Numbered from the stretch's first letter, positions 1 through 7,788 are shown. The stretch is DNA of 37,104 bases from JACQGD01 sp045628725 (GCA_045628725.1 JAZQPT010000066.1:1-37104), one strand, 5' to 3'. Made by a program: numbers and translations. The notes: generated by a model from the sequence alone, not told the origin.

Positions 1-78
1 CACGACACCCCGCAGGTGGCCACAGCGACCTCATTGTACACACTCCTCCCCGCTAGACCTATCCTGATTGCAATAAAC

Positions 79-101
79 CCTAGTCGACGCTAGGATTTTT
101 T
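79..101 (+). terminator. Putative short intrinsic terminator
   Basis: CCTAG and CTAGG form a 5-bp stem with a 6-nt loop, followed by A and six T. It would end a transcript entering from the left edge. The stem is short, so confidence is moderate. In positions 1-78 I see no recognisable gene; frame 1 is open from base 1 to a TAG at 91-93 and could be the last ~30 codons of an upstream gene. Confidence 0.4.
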
Positions 102-136
102 AATTTATCAGAGGTGGTGAAATAAGCTAAACTGTA

Positions 137-165
137 TTGACTTTATGCTTGTTTTTCGTTATAAT
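137..165 (+). promoter_or_regulatory. Strong promoter of the ATP-grasp/rimK operon
   Basis: TTGACT (137-142), a 17-nt spacer and TATAAT (160-165). The start codon follows 8 nt after the -10, so transcription should begin at or next to the ATG and give a leaderless mRNA. Confidence 0.8.
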
Positions 166-173
166 ATATTATA

Positions 174-1238
174 ATGAAAAATCCAAACACAAACACTGAC
201 TCTGTCACAATTCATACGCTTCGGAACACCACTCAGGAGAGGCTTGATTTGTTTACTGACGATGGACGTTTTGCTGACGATCTTGCAGTGCATGGGCTTG
301 ACCTATTGGTCTCAAGTAGAGATACATTCGACTTAGGTAATGTTCACCGGGTCACGCGGGATAGTGACGGAGTGTCATCGTATACAGCTGAATCTGTCGA
401 TATCGATACAATTGCAGCTATGCACGTTCGACTTATCGGAAGTGTAAATAGAAGTGGTAGTGAGGACATACTAAAAGTAAATGACAATTCACTAAAAGAC
501 CTTGCTGGTTCAAAATATGATCTTTACGAGAAAGTACTTTCCGAGGATCAAGTTCAGACCCACTTCATTTCCATGCGGCCTGAAGATTTTGAAGTGATTA
601 GCGATACTATAAATGCAATTGCGACGGACAATGTTGTTTTGAAATCAAATAGTGGGTCGGGCGGCTATTCGACGAAAATACAAAACAAGCAGGCAGCTAT
701 TGAGTGGGTACGAAATAATATGAGTGACGCTGATGTTACTCCGCAGATTCTACAAGCACTCGTTATGCCAGGTGGACTACCTGAAGGTATCGTAGGTGTG
801 GATGAATATGGAAAAAAGTTAATCGAGCGGACTCGCAAAGAGCAGTTGCTGTATGAGCTACGCATGTTCTCTGTAAAAAGAGGTGAAAAGTGTGATGTTA
901 TCCCTGTGCTTCGTGTGGTTCCTAACAAGGACTTGCCAATGCAGGGCAGGAACGACGATTATCTCGATGTTGAGATTGACGATGATTTGTTCGCGGCACT
1001 TGCCGTTTCTGCAAAACGAATCATGGATGCCGCCTGCAAGGAATCGAATGCTGGAGACTTCGCCCTAGGTGCGATCGATTATTATTTTGATGAAGAAGGG
1101 TTCCCTCACGTGATGGAAGCAAATCTAAGAAGTCCTCAGCTTCCATCTACAAACGACACTCCGATCGCTGGTCGAAGTGCGCATAAAGCAATGGCGCTGT
1201 CGTTTCGAGAAATGATAGATCAACGGAGAAAAATGTAA
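174..1238 (+). CDS. Divergent ATP-grasp ligase, first gene of rimK-type operon
   Basis: A 354-residue protein that looks like an ATP-grasp enzyme, which would join a carboxylate to an amine via an acyl-phosphate. The C-terminal part carries the metal/ATP-binding signature HVMEANLRSP (E315, N317, R319), the equivalent of the ExN(x)R/S motif of glutathione-synthetase and RimK-type ligases. Upstream, a VVLKSNSGSGGYST stretch resembles the ATP-binding lysine and glycine-rich loop. The N-terminal ~130 residues are not recognisable. Start at ATG 174 is fixed by a near-consensus promoter whose -10 ends 8 nt upstream; no Shine-Dalgarno. Its stop overlaps the next start (TAATG), so the genes are translationally coupled. 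Substrate cannot be read from sequence; peptide-bond formation together with its three neighbours is inferred. Confidence 0.75.
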   Translation: MKNPNTNTDSVTIHTLRNTTQERLDLFTDDGRFADDLAVHGLDLLVSSRDTFDLGNVHRVTRDSDGVSSYTAESVDIDTIAAMHVRLIGSVNRSGSEDILKVNDNSLKDLAGSKYDLYEKVLSEDQVQTHFISMRPEDFEVISDTINAIATDNVVLKSNSGSGGYSTKIQNKQAAIEWVRNNMSDADVTPQILQALVMPGGLPEGIVGVDEYGKKLIERTRKEQLLYELRMFSVKRGEKCDVIPVLRVVPNKDLPMQGRNDDYLDVEIDDDLFAALAVSAKRIMDAACKESNAGDFALGAIDYYFDEEGFPHVMEANLRSPQLPSTNDTPIAGRSAHKAMALSFREMIDQRRKM

Positions 1239-2158
1239 TGTCCAAAACAAATGATGTGCTTGTGCTCTTTAGTTATAAGAGCCATAAACGTGGCTATATC
1301 GAAATGCTATTCGATCGCTTAAAAAATGCTGCTCAGGATCGTCCACTGCAATTATTCCGGGGCTCGTTGAACGATCTTCATATACAGGTCAGAAGCAATA
1401 CATTGTCAATTCATGAAACGTTGACCGATAGGGATCTTGCAACGTTTGATGTTGTTTATTTTGAATTGTGGTACAAAGCCCAACAGCAAGCGCTTGCTGC
1501 TGCGACATACGCAAAACGACGTAAAATATCATTCTTCAGCGAAGAGTTGGCGGCACTTCCTGCGATGACAAAAGTAGGTGAAATAGCGCTTCTTGCCGAT
1601 CAGAATATTCCGATTCCTGACAGTTTTGTTTCGAGTCGCCGTGAGCTACTAAAGGTGTTTAAAGGCAAAGACACGCCAATACCTTACCCACTTATTGTTA
1701 AGGCGGCTGATGGATATGGCGGCAAAACAAACTTTCTCGTGCATACCTATAAAGATCTGAAATCAATTCTTGATGAGCATAAAAAGCTTCAGTTTATCGT
1801 GCAAGCATTTATTCCAAATGACTGTGATTATCGCTGTTTGGTGTTTGGCGGCAAAGTGAAACTTGTATTAAAGCGGTCTCGAGACATGGATGGCAGTTCG
1901 CATCTCAATAATACGTCTCAGGGCGCGACTGGGGAGGTTGTTCCACTTGAGCGCATATCCCCGCAGGCGATTACAGATGTCGAAAAGGCTGCTGCGGCAT
2001 TGAACCGCTCATCATTTGCAGGCGTCGATCTGTTAATTAATTCAGAAACGGGACAGCATTACATTCTAGAAGTTAATCAAACACCGCAAGTTGAGATTGG
2101 CGCTGAGGTGGATAAGAAAATGGCTGCGCTACTGAATTATATAGAGGAGCGAGTATGA
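1238..2158 (+). CDS. RimK-like ATP-grasp ligase
   Basis: A 306-residue ATP-grasp protein. The central lysine/glycine-rich nucleotide segment (LIVKAADGYGGKTNF), an acidic/aromatic stretch with QAFIPNDCDYR, and the C-terminal YILEVNQTPQ motif (E278, N280) are those of RimK/glutathione-synthetase ligases. It is paralogous to the next gene: both share a block KLVLKR...HLNN.S.G.TGE at the position where RimK has its substrate-contacting R-S-N-x-H-x-G-G segment. Start ATG overlaps the stop of the upstream gene (TAATG); a GGAG lies about 9 nt upstream. Probably one subunit or step of a multi-ligase pathway. Substrate unknown. Confidence 0.8.
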   Translation: MSKTNDVLVLFSYKSHKRGYIEMLFDRLKNAAQDRPLQLFRGSLNDLHIQVRSNTLSIHETLTDRDLATFDVVYFELWYKAQQQALAAATYAKRRKISFFSEELAALPAMTKVGEIALLADQNIPIPDSFVSSRRELLKVFKGKDTPIPYPLIVKAADGYGGKTNFLVHTYKDLKSILDEHKKLQFIVQAFIPNDCDYRCLVFGGKVKLVLKRSRDMDGSSHLNNTSQGATGEVVPLERISPQAITDVEKAAAALNRSSFAGVDLLINSETGQHYILEVNQTPQVEIGAEVDKKMAALLNYIEERV

Positions 2159-3546
2159 CGGCTGTAAAAGAAAGACCATTGGTTGTATTCGTCTTTGCGT
2201 TTGAGCGATCTCAGACAAGTACGAAATACGCCGGTTTCGCAAAGCGATTGCAAAAAGCTGGTGGGTTAAAAGGCAAAGATGTCCTGACTGTCGCTCTAGA
2301 AAACCTTGCATTTATTATTCGCGAGAATCAAGAAGCGGAGATAATTGACAGTGTGTCAGGTCGCTCTATGGCAGATGCAGATTTCGTGTATATGAAGAGT
2401 AACGGCGATGAATCAGCTGCGCTTGCAACATACCTTGAGCATAGGGGTGTGCCATTTATGGATACTGCAAGCCTGCACGTGAGGGGGTCAAAACTTGCGA
2501 CAGCATTTCGTATGTGGGGTGCTGGTATTCACGTACCCTATACATTTTATCTACGCAATCCGGAGCGTTTTAGTGAATGGATGAAAAATAATACCCCAGC
2601 TGAACTCGGGGATGCATTTATTATTAAAGATGCCAATGGCGCTAAAGGGACGATGAATTTTCGCGCCACAGTCAATGAATCAATTGATATAGTTCATCAG
2701 TATCCCGACGTACAATTCGTGTGTCAGCGTTTTATTGACAATGATGGTGATTATCGAATTGGCGTATACGCAAGTCAGGCACGGTTTGTCATTAAGCGAA
2801 ATGGCAACGGAACGACTCATCTGAATAATGTGTCTGCCGGAGGAACGGCAGAATATATGCCTGTAGAAACGCTGCCTAGTAAGTGGCTAAGTCTTGCAGA
2901 AAACGCTGCTCAGGCAGCCAATCTTCAGATTGCAGGGGTAGATGTAATAATCGATCGTGCGACGGAAAAGCCATTTATACTTGAAGTGAATCAAGGGTCC
3001 CAGATCGTTACTGGTGCGTACACCCAAGAGAATATGCGTGCATTTAACGAGGCGATTGATGAAGCGGTAAAACAGCGCCACGCAAAATCTCGTTTAAAGC
3101 CGCTGACGTCAATCGGTAGGCGGTCAATAGCAAAGATTCCTGAATTTAATATTGATAAAATTATCGCAAAAATTGACACCGGTGCGTACACATCGTCACT
3201 TCACGCAGAAGACATTCATGAAGAGAAAAATGCTGATGGTGACCCTGAGCTGGTATTTACTATTGGTGCGAGTGATCATGTGCATTATACTGCGGAAGGT
3301 AGACAGACGATTCGTACAAAAGATTTCTTTAGTCAATCGGTCCGAAGCTCAAACGGCTCAATTGAGCGACGTTATAGCATAAAGACAAAAATTGTTTTAG
3401 AGAAGAAACGATTTATTATAACCCTGACTCTAAACGATCGATCATCGATGGGGTATCCGCTGTTAATCGGACGCCGAGCATTACGTTCGAGATTTGTTGT
3501 GAATGTTGAACTTAACGAAGAGCACGCGATGGACTGGAAATACTAA
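2155..3546 (+). CDS. ATP-grasp ligase fused to RimB-like retropepsin domain
   Basis: A 463-residue two-domain protein. Residues ~1-310 are an ATP-grasp ligase (FIIKDANGAKGTMNF; FVCQRFIDNDGDYR; FILEVNQGSQ), paralogous to the preceding protein. Residues ~315-463 match the RimB/'ATP-dependent zinc protease' family (PF05618), now viewed as retropepsin-like: KIDTGAYTSSLHA with D341-T342-G343 and the later LLIGRRAL segment. In Pseudomonas, RimB is a small protein working with RimA and RimK on ribosomal protein S6 glutamylation. Here the protease-like domain is physically joined to a ligase, suggesting coupled addition and trimming of a peptide tail. Start is an ATGA overlap with the upstream stop and is preceded by GAGGAG. 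The next gene, rimK, starts 13 nt after its stop. Confidence 0.85.
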   Translation: MTAVKERPLVVFVFAFERSQTSTKYAGFAKRLQKAGGLKGKDVLTVALENLAFIIRENQEAEIIDSVSGRSMADADFVYMKSNGDESAALATYLEHRGVPFMDTASLHVRGSKLATAFRMWGAGIHVPYTFYLRNPERFSEWMKNNTPAELGDAFIIKDANGAKGTMNFRATVNESIDIVHQYPDVQFVCQRFIDNDGDYRIGVYASQARFVIKRNGNGTTHLNNVSAGGTAEYMPVETLPSKWLSLAENAAQAANLQIAGVDVIIDRATEKPFILEVNQGSQIVTGAYTQENMRAFNEAIDEAVKQRHAKSRLKPLTSIGRRSIAKIPEFNIDKIIAKIDTGAYTSSLHAEDIHEEKNADGDPELVFTIGASDHVHYTAEGRQTIRTKDFFSQSVRSSNGSIERRYSIKTKIVLEKKRFIITLTLNDRSSMGYPLLIGRRALRSRFVVNVELNEEHAMDWKY

Positions 3547-3559
3547 CGAGGAGACAAAT

Positions 3560-4465
3560 ATGAAAATAGCAATTTTATCAAAAGGCGGAGCAAACTATTC
3601 AACACGGCGTCTCAAGCAAGTAGCTCGTGCGCGTGGGCATGAAGTACGAGTTATTAACTATGCAAAATGTTACGTATCAATTGAAAAAAACCGCCCAGTT
3701 GTCCGCTACGAGGGTGAATCTCTTGATCACTTTGACGCAATTATTCCTCGCATTGCACAGAGTTATACAAAATACGGAACGGCAATCGTGCGTCAGTTTG
3801 AGCATCAGGGTGCATACGCAACGGCAAGTTCTATTGCAATTGTTCGTTCGCGCGACAAATTGCGAGCTTATCAGATATTAGCAAAGGCCGGAGTGGGTAT
3901 CCCAAAGACGGTATTTGCGCGAGAAACAGCTAACTTCGAAGACGTTGTTTCGCTTGCTGGCGGTACGCCGCTCATCATTAAAGTTGCCCGTGGCACACAC
4001 GGCAACGGAGTCGTGCTAGCCGAGACACCAAAGGCTGCCAAGGCAGTTATGCAGGCATTTTATGTTGAGGGTGTGAACTTCCTCGTGCAAGAGTTTGTTA
4101 AAGAGTCTGCTGGCGAAGACATTCGTGCATTTGTTGTTGGAAGCCGAGTCGTGGCAAGTGTAAAACGCCAAAGTCTTGACGACGATTTTCGTAGTAACAC
4201 TCACCAGGGTGGTGTGGGAACGAAAGTTAAATTAACTGAAGAAGAGACAAAGACTGCTATTAAAGCGGCTAAGGCGATGGGGCTTCATATTTGTGGTGTT
4301 GATATGATGCGAAGTGAGCGTGGCCCACTTGTTCTAGAAGTAAATTCATCGGCAAGTCTAAAGACGCCGGAACTTGTGACAGAACGTGATGTTGCGACAA
4401 AAATTATTGAATATATCGAACGTAATGCCAAGAGCCGCAACAAAAAAGATAAAGTCGGCTCGTAA
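3560..4465 (+). CDS. rimK: RimK, ribosomal protein S6 glutamate ligase family
   Basis: A 301-residue protein of RimK length (E. coli ~300) and clearly RimK-like throughout: N-terminal MKIAILSKGG, the IPRIAQSYTKYG segment, SIAIVRSRDKLRA, the ATP-binding IIKVARGTHGNGVVL, QEFVKESAGEDIRAFVVG, FRSNTHQGG and VLEVNSSASLKT (E260, N262). RimK adds glutamates to the C-terminus of ribosomal protein S6; other RimK relatives ligate other substrates. I chose ATG 3560, not an upstream in-frame codon at 3503, because 3560 begins the conserved N-terminus, has a GAGGAG ribosome site 7 nt away and does not invade the previous gene. Last gene of the four-gene ATP-grasp operon. Confidence 0.92.
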   Translation: MKIAILSKGGANYSTRRLKQVARARGHEVRVINYAKCYVSIEKNRPVVRYEGESLDHFDAIIPRIAQSYTKYGTAIVRQFEHQGAYATASSIAIVRSRDKLRAYQILAKAGVGIPKTVFARETANFEDVVSLAGGTPLIIKVARGTHGNGVVLAETPKAAKAVMQAFYVEGVNFLVQEFVKESAGEDIRAFVVGSRVVASVKRQSLDDDFRSNTHQGGVGTKVKLTEEETKTAIKAAKAMGLHICGVDMMRSERGPLVLEVNSSASLKTPELVTERDVATKIIEYIERNAKSRNKKDKVGS

Positions 4466-4473
4466 ACTTACTC

Positions 4474-4482
4474 TGCTATAAT
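4474..4482 (+). promoter_or_regulatory. Extended -10 promoter before DUF192 gene
   Basis: TGC-TATAAT with the -10 at 4477-4482. It is placed 6 nt before ATG 4489, which opens a 12-codon ORF, and not before the DUF192 start at 4517. Confidence 0.7.
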
Positions 4483-4488
4483 AAGCTC

Positions 4489-4527
4489 ATGGTAATCCAT
4501 CTCTGGGCGACGACCAATGCGTCGTGA
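4489..4527 (+). CDS. Putative 12-codon leader ORF (MVIHLWATTNAS)
   Basis: ATG at 4489 lies exactly 6 nt after an extended -10, the spacing used for leaderless starts elsewhere in this window. The ORF stops at TGA 4525-4527, eight nt inside the DUF192 gene, which begins at ATG 4517 in another frame. Terminating ribosomes could re-initiate on the DUF192 gene, which has no convincing Shine-Dalgarno. Alternatively the DUF192 gene starts on a 28-nt leader and this ORF is incidental. Confidence 0.35.
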   Translation: MVIHLWATTNAS

Positions 4528-4990
4528 TGCAGCGACATACATCAAACAGATAACGATAGCAGTACTTGTTGTCGGAATTATTGCTGCGGGCGGAATTGTT
4601 GCCGCAAAAATGCTGACGCCGCGTTCTACGCTGCAAATTGGGACGGGGATATTTAATACCGAGGTAGTCTCGGAAGATTCTGATCGACAGCGAGGGCTTT
4701 CTGGTAGAAAAACCCTGGCAAAGACTGATGCCATGCTGTTTGTATTTGACCATGATTCCAAGTGGGGAATCTGGATGAAAGATATGCAGTTCCCGATAGA
4801 CATTATATGGCTTGATCAGGACAAAAAAGTAGTGCATGTGAAACAAAATGCCGACCCGAATAATTATCCAGAATCTTACGTTCCGACTAAAAAAGCGCGG
4901 TATGTCGCTGAGTTTAGTGCTGGTACAATTAAAGATAAGCAGATTTACGTAGGATCTACGGCAAAATTTGATATAGAAGGAAAGAACTAA
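4517..4990 (+). CDS. DUF192 family protein, membrane-anchored
   Basis: A 157-residue protein with one N-terminal membrane segment (about residues 10-30, ITIAVLVVGIIAAGGIVAA) and an extracytoplasmic DUF192 domain (PF02643) recognisable from SEDSDRQRGLSGRKTL, AMLFVFDHDSKWGIWMKDM and FPIDIIWLDQDKKVVHV. DUF192 proteins have no established biochemical role. The gene follows rimK but has its own promoter at 4474-4482. The next gene begins 1 nt after its stop, so the two are an operon. Confidence 0.85.
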   Translation: MRRDAATYIKQITIAVLVVGIIAAGGIVAAKMLTPRSTLQIGTGIFNTEVVSEDSDRQRGLSGRKTLAKTDAMLFVFDHDSKWGIWMKDMQFPIDIIWLDQDKKVVHVKQNADPNNYPESYVPTKKARYVAEFSAGTIKDKQIYVGSTAKFDIEGKN

Positions 4991-4991
4991 T

Positions 4992-5465
4992 ATGAACGTT
5001 GTTGTTATAGTGCTAGGTATTATCGCGGTATTATTTGCGCTGACATTTATCACCAAGCGTCGATTCGGGGTGTTGGGGCTTGCACTTGCTGCAGGTGCAA
5101 TACTGAGTGAGTTATGGGCAGCTGACATCACTCCGTTTGTTCAGAAAGCCGGATTTGTTATGTCGGCGCCGCCTATGGAAACGATTGTTGCATCGGCGAT
5201 TGTATTGTTACCGGCAATTCTGTTGCTGTTTAGTGGTCCTACGTATTCTAAAAAGACACACCGCGTTATTGGTGCGGCGGCATTTGGGCTGCTCGCAGCG
5301 GCATTCCTGCTAGAGCCATTAGGGAATGCACTTGTACTGACACCGGAGAGTCAGCGCGTATACCAGATGCTTAGTGATAATAGGGTGTGGATTATTACGG
5401 GTGGTATTATCTTTGCTTTGATTGATCTGCTGACGGTTAAATCTGCTAAACATGTCAAAGAATAA
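4992..5465 (+). CDS. Small polytopic membrane protein, unknown function
   Basis: A 157-residue, very hydrophobic protein with about four predicted membrane segments (residues ~2-20, 26-45, 65-83, 93-112) and possibly a fifth near 133-148, ending in a basic tail. I recognise no family. The start ATG is 1 nt after the DUF192 stop with an AAGGAAAG ribosome site upstream, so it is co-translated with that gene and may work with it at the membrane. Confidence 0.75.
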   Translation: MNVVVIVLGIIAVLFALTFITKRRFGVLGLALAAGAILSELWAADITPFVQKAGFVMSAPPMETIVASAIVLLPAILLLFSGPTYSKKTHRVIGAAAFGLLAAAFLLEPLGNALVLTPESQRVYQMLSDNRVWIITGGIIFALIDLLTVKSAKHVKE

Positions 5466-5477
5466 GACGGCGGCGTA

Positions 5478-5507
5478 TTGACAAACGCCCCTTTAAAGTG
5501 CTATCTT
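5478..5507 (+). promoter_or_regulatory. Probable promoter of tRNA-Lys
   Basis: TTGACA (5478-5483), an 18-nt spacer and TATCTT (5502-5507), about 90 nt upstream of the tRNA. The consensus -35 is unusual for this window, where most mRNA promoters rely on the extended -10. Between 5508 and 5601 I see no other feature. Confidence 0.5.
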
Positions 5508-5601
5508 TATAGAGTTATATAACGAATGAAGCACCAGATGCGCTAACCTTTCAATTTTGTCAGTATAGTAGTAATCATGACTTTGTCATTGCATATCATT
5601 T

Positions 5602-5678
5602 GGAGCCGTAGCTCAGCTGGTTAGAGCACCTGCCTTTTAAGCAGGGTGTCCTGAGTTCAAGTCTCAGCGGCTTCACCA
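5602..5678 (+). tRNA. tRNA-Lys (anticodon UUU)
   Basis: A complete cloverleaf: acceptor GGAGCCG/CGGCTTC (one G-T pair), D arm GCTC...GAGC, anticodon stem CCTGC/GCAGG with loop CTTTTAA giving anticodon TTT, five-base variable loop, T arm CTGAG/CTCAG with TTCAAGT loop, discriminator A and an encoded CCA (5676-5678). Confidence 0.97.
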
Positions 5679-5686
5679 AGAAAAGT

Positions 5687-5712
5687 CACTCATCGTACGA
5701 TGGGTGTTTTTT
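5687..5712 (+). terminator. Intrinsic terminator of tRNA-Lys
   Basis: CACTCATCG (5687-5695) pairs with CGATGGGTG (5698-5706) with one T-G pair, then six T. The flanks CCAAGAAAA (5676-5684) and TTTTTTCTTGG extend the symmetry back into the tRNA CCA end. Confidence 0.8.
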
Positions 5713-6489
5713 CTTGGTTTGTATCTTATTGTCTCTAACGTATTGGTCGTTATAACGATCGCTGGGATGTGGAGCTGGCTTGAATTTGACAGTAGCTGGT
5801 ATGCCTATGGAGTCGCATGGCTAAGTGCGGCGCTGTTTTATGGTACGTACTACTGGCTGATGGTCGAGAGGCGAGACGCATGGCGTCAGCAGGCATCACT
5901 TGTGTCGGTGTGGATTGTGCTTGGAATTGCAGTGCTGGCTGGAATATGGTCAAGCGACACTTCATGGCTACTGGCATCGTCCGGATCATTACTAGCGATA
6001 GCGACAACGATAGCGACACACGGCTATCGCACCGGTAAACATACTCTTGTCGAAATTGCAGTCTATCTGGCGACGTTTGGGCTACAGCGTATGGTGAAGC
6101 AACTGATTCCACAGACGAATATGGTTGTGTACGGACATTGGTGGGCGTTGACGATTGCACTGATGGCGGTCTGGCGTAGTGATAACAAAAAGAATCGGTT
6201 CATTGCTGCTCTGGTATTTGTCACGGGATCGACTGGGTTATATGCGATCGGGGGAATGTCAGGCTATTCACTGGTGTTCTTGGTTGAACACGTAATTCTA
6301 CTGACTGCGGGCGCGCTACTGCGGCAGCAATGGGTGATGTGGTGGGGTATATCGGCAGTCGTTGTAGCGGTGCTCTATTTCCTACGAGGTTATACATTCT
6401 TAGCGCTATTATTCCTTGGTTTCCTCTTGATCTTATTCGTCGTATGGCGACTAACAAAGATGGGCAAGAAGCAATCACTAAGTGTGTAG
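5704..6489 (+). CDS. Polytopic membrane protein, unknown function
   Basis: Up to 261 residues with about eight or nine hydrophobic segments separated by short charged loops; no catalytic motif recognised. The start is uncertain. GTG 5704 lies inside the tRNA-Lys terminator; the frame is in fact open back to 5641, inside the tRNA. ATG 5767 (240 aa) would be served by TTGTCT-16 nt-TATAAC (-10 at 5751-5756), 10 nt upstream. The residues between 5704 and 5767 are strongly hydrophobic, which favours a longer coding region. No Shine-Dalgarno for either start. Confidence 0.65.
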   Translation: MFFLGLYLIVSNVLVVITIAGMWSWLEFDSSWYAYGVAWLSAALFYGTYYWLMVERRDAWRQQASLVSVWIVLGIAVLAGIWSSDTSWLLASSGSLLAIATTIATHGYRTGKHTLVEIAVYLATFGLQRMVKQLIPQTNMVVYGHWWALTIALMAVWRSDNKKNRFIAALVFVTGSTGLYAIGGMSGYSLVFLVEHVILLTAGALLRQQWVMWWGISAVVVAVLYFLRGYTFLALLFLGFLLILFVVWRLTKMGKKQSLSV

Positions 6490-6492
6490 GTG

Positions 6493-6501
6493 TGCTACCA
6501 T
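6493..6501 (+). promoter_or_regulatory. Extended -10 of hydrolase gene
   Basis: TGC-TACCAT (-10 at 6496-6501), 6 nt before ATG 6508; leaderless arrangement. The -10 deviates from consensus at one position. Confidence 0.5.
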
Positions 6502-6507
6502 TAATAG

Positions 6508-7065
6508 ATGAAACCTCGATTTATCTTTATACACGGCAATGGCGCTAACGACTGGAAAACTCCATGGGCGGTATGGCTGAAGCGTGAAATCGAGAAACTT
6601 GGATTTGAAACGGTGTTTGAAACAATGCCTGATCCAGAAAAGGCGCGCACCGAGTATTGGCTGCCTCATATGAAAGATGTATTAAAAATCGGCATCGATG
6701 ATGTGATCATTGGTTATTCATCAGGTGCAGTAGCGGCGATGCGATACGCTGAAACGAACGATATTCGTGGTTCTATTTTGGTATCACCGTGCCATACTGA
6801 TTTAGGCGATGAAATGGAAAAGCAAAGCGGATATTACGACGACAAATGGGACTGGAAAGCGATTAAAGCGCACCAAAAAAAGATGTTAGTTGTATGGGGC
6901 GATAACGATCCGTACATTCCACAGCATGAATTTGCCTATATCGTATTGCAGTTAGGTGCAGAGAAAATCAAGGTTCCAATGGGGCGCCATTTCCAGGAAA
7001 AACAAGACTTTATGGATATTTTGAAATATATAAAAAAGGTGTATGTGCCAAAGGCGACCGTCTAA
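6508..7065 (+). CDS. Alpha/beta hydrolase, RBBP9/YdeN-like serine hydrolase
   Basis: A 185-residue protein of the Ser_hydrolase group (PF06821 type). It starts with the FIFIHGNG oxyanion segment (residues 5-12), has the nucleophile elbow GYSSG (S71), an acid in VVWGDNDPYIP (D131/D133) and a C-terminal histidine in MGRHF (H160), so the triad is intact. Single domain, no signal peptide, so probably cytoplasmic; substrate unknown. The start is supported by the extended -10 ending 6 nt upstream. It converges with the minus-strand pgl gene 9 nt later. Confidence 0.85.
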   Translation: MKPRFIFIHGNGANDWKTPWAVWLKREIEKLGFETVFETMPDPEKARTEYWLPHMKDVLKIGIDDVIIGYSSGAVAAMRYAETNDIRGSILVSPCHTDLGDEMEKQSGYYDDKWDWKAIKAHQKKMLVVWGDNDPYIPQHEFAYIVLQLGAEKIKVPMGRHFQEKQDFMDILKYIKKVYVPKATV

Positions 7066-7074
7066 GGTTACGTC

Positions 7075-7782
7075 TTAGGGCTTGGCGGCTTCGTCGAGCA
7101 GCCATAATGTATCGGGAGTAGCTGCAGACGCCTGAGCGATAGGTAGTTTGCTGCCAGGGATGAAAGCCTGTGAAAGTGCCGCGCGCTTACTTTCGCCTGT
7201 TGCAAGTACAACGATGTTCTGGCAATTTTTTAACGCGCGAATCGTTAAGCTAATACGATCTGCAGGCGGTTTAGGTGAATTATGGACGGCAATAACCAGC
7301 CGTTCATCGGATGGATTAAAATCAGGATGATCTGGGAAAAGTGACAATGTATGGCCGTCGGGACCCATACCTAGCCATGCAAGGTCAAACTGCGGAATCT
7401 GATCTGCTGATCGGGCTAGTGTAGCTAGCGTTAACTCGTATTCTCGGGCGGCTTGCTGTGCAGGCTGATTTGTCTTTGGACGTAGGAAGGTTGCTTCGGG
7501 AATATGCTGCAAGAATAATGTTTCGATCACCTGCCAGTTGTTGTCGGGCCCATCGAGTGGTCCGATACGCTCATCTCCAAGAATAAAGGTGACTTTTGAC
7601 CAATCTAACCGATCTAGGTAGCCATCGGCGAGTATTTCATAGGCAAGATTTGGCGTTGAGCCGCCGGCTATAACCCACGTGGCAGAACCATGGTCAATGA
7701 TCGCAGCATGCAGTTTCTCGACGGCGTCACGAGCGGCAGCTTCGGCAACGGCGACGGCACTATCGAATGTTTGAATGTTCAT
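7075..7782 (-). CDS. pgl: 6-phosphogluconolactonase
   Basis: A 235-residue DevB/SOL-type 6-phosphogluconolactonase, which hydrolyses 6-phosphogluconolactone in the oxidative pentose phosphate pathway. Visible family segments are WVIAGGSTPNLAYEIL, FILGDERIGPLDGPDNNW, the active-site LGMGPDGHTLSLFP and PPADRISLT. I chose ATG 7782 (MNIQTF) over the in-frame ATG at 7806 because an extended -10 (TGC-TATACT) ends 6 nt before 7782 and would lie inside the longer frame. It is divergent from comEC with only 45 bp between the starts. No other pentose phosphate gene is in the window. Confidence 0.93.
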   Translation of the reverse strand: MNIQTFDSAVAVAEAAARDAVEKLHAAIIDHGSATWVIAGGSTPNLAYEILADGYLDRLDWSKVTFILGDERIGPLDGPDNNWQVIETLFLQHIPEATFLRPKTNQPAQQAAREYELTLATLARSADQIPQFDLAWLGMGPDGHTLSLFPDHPDFNPSDERLVIAVHNSPKPPADRISLTIRALKNCQNIVVLATGESKRAALSQAFIPGSKLPIAQASAATPDTLWLLDEAAKP

Positions 7783-7788
7783 TATATC

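Noticed and set aside
4487..5131. Long minus-strand reading frames opposite the DUF192 gene
   Set aside because: Shadow frames of a clearly coding plus strand; no promoter, no family similarity and strange composition.
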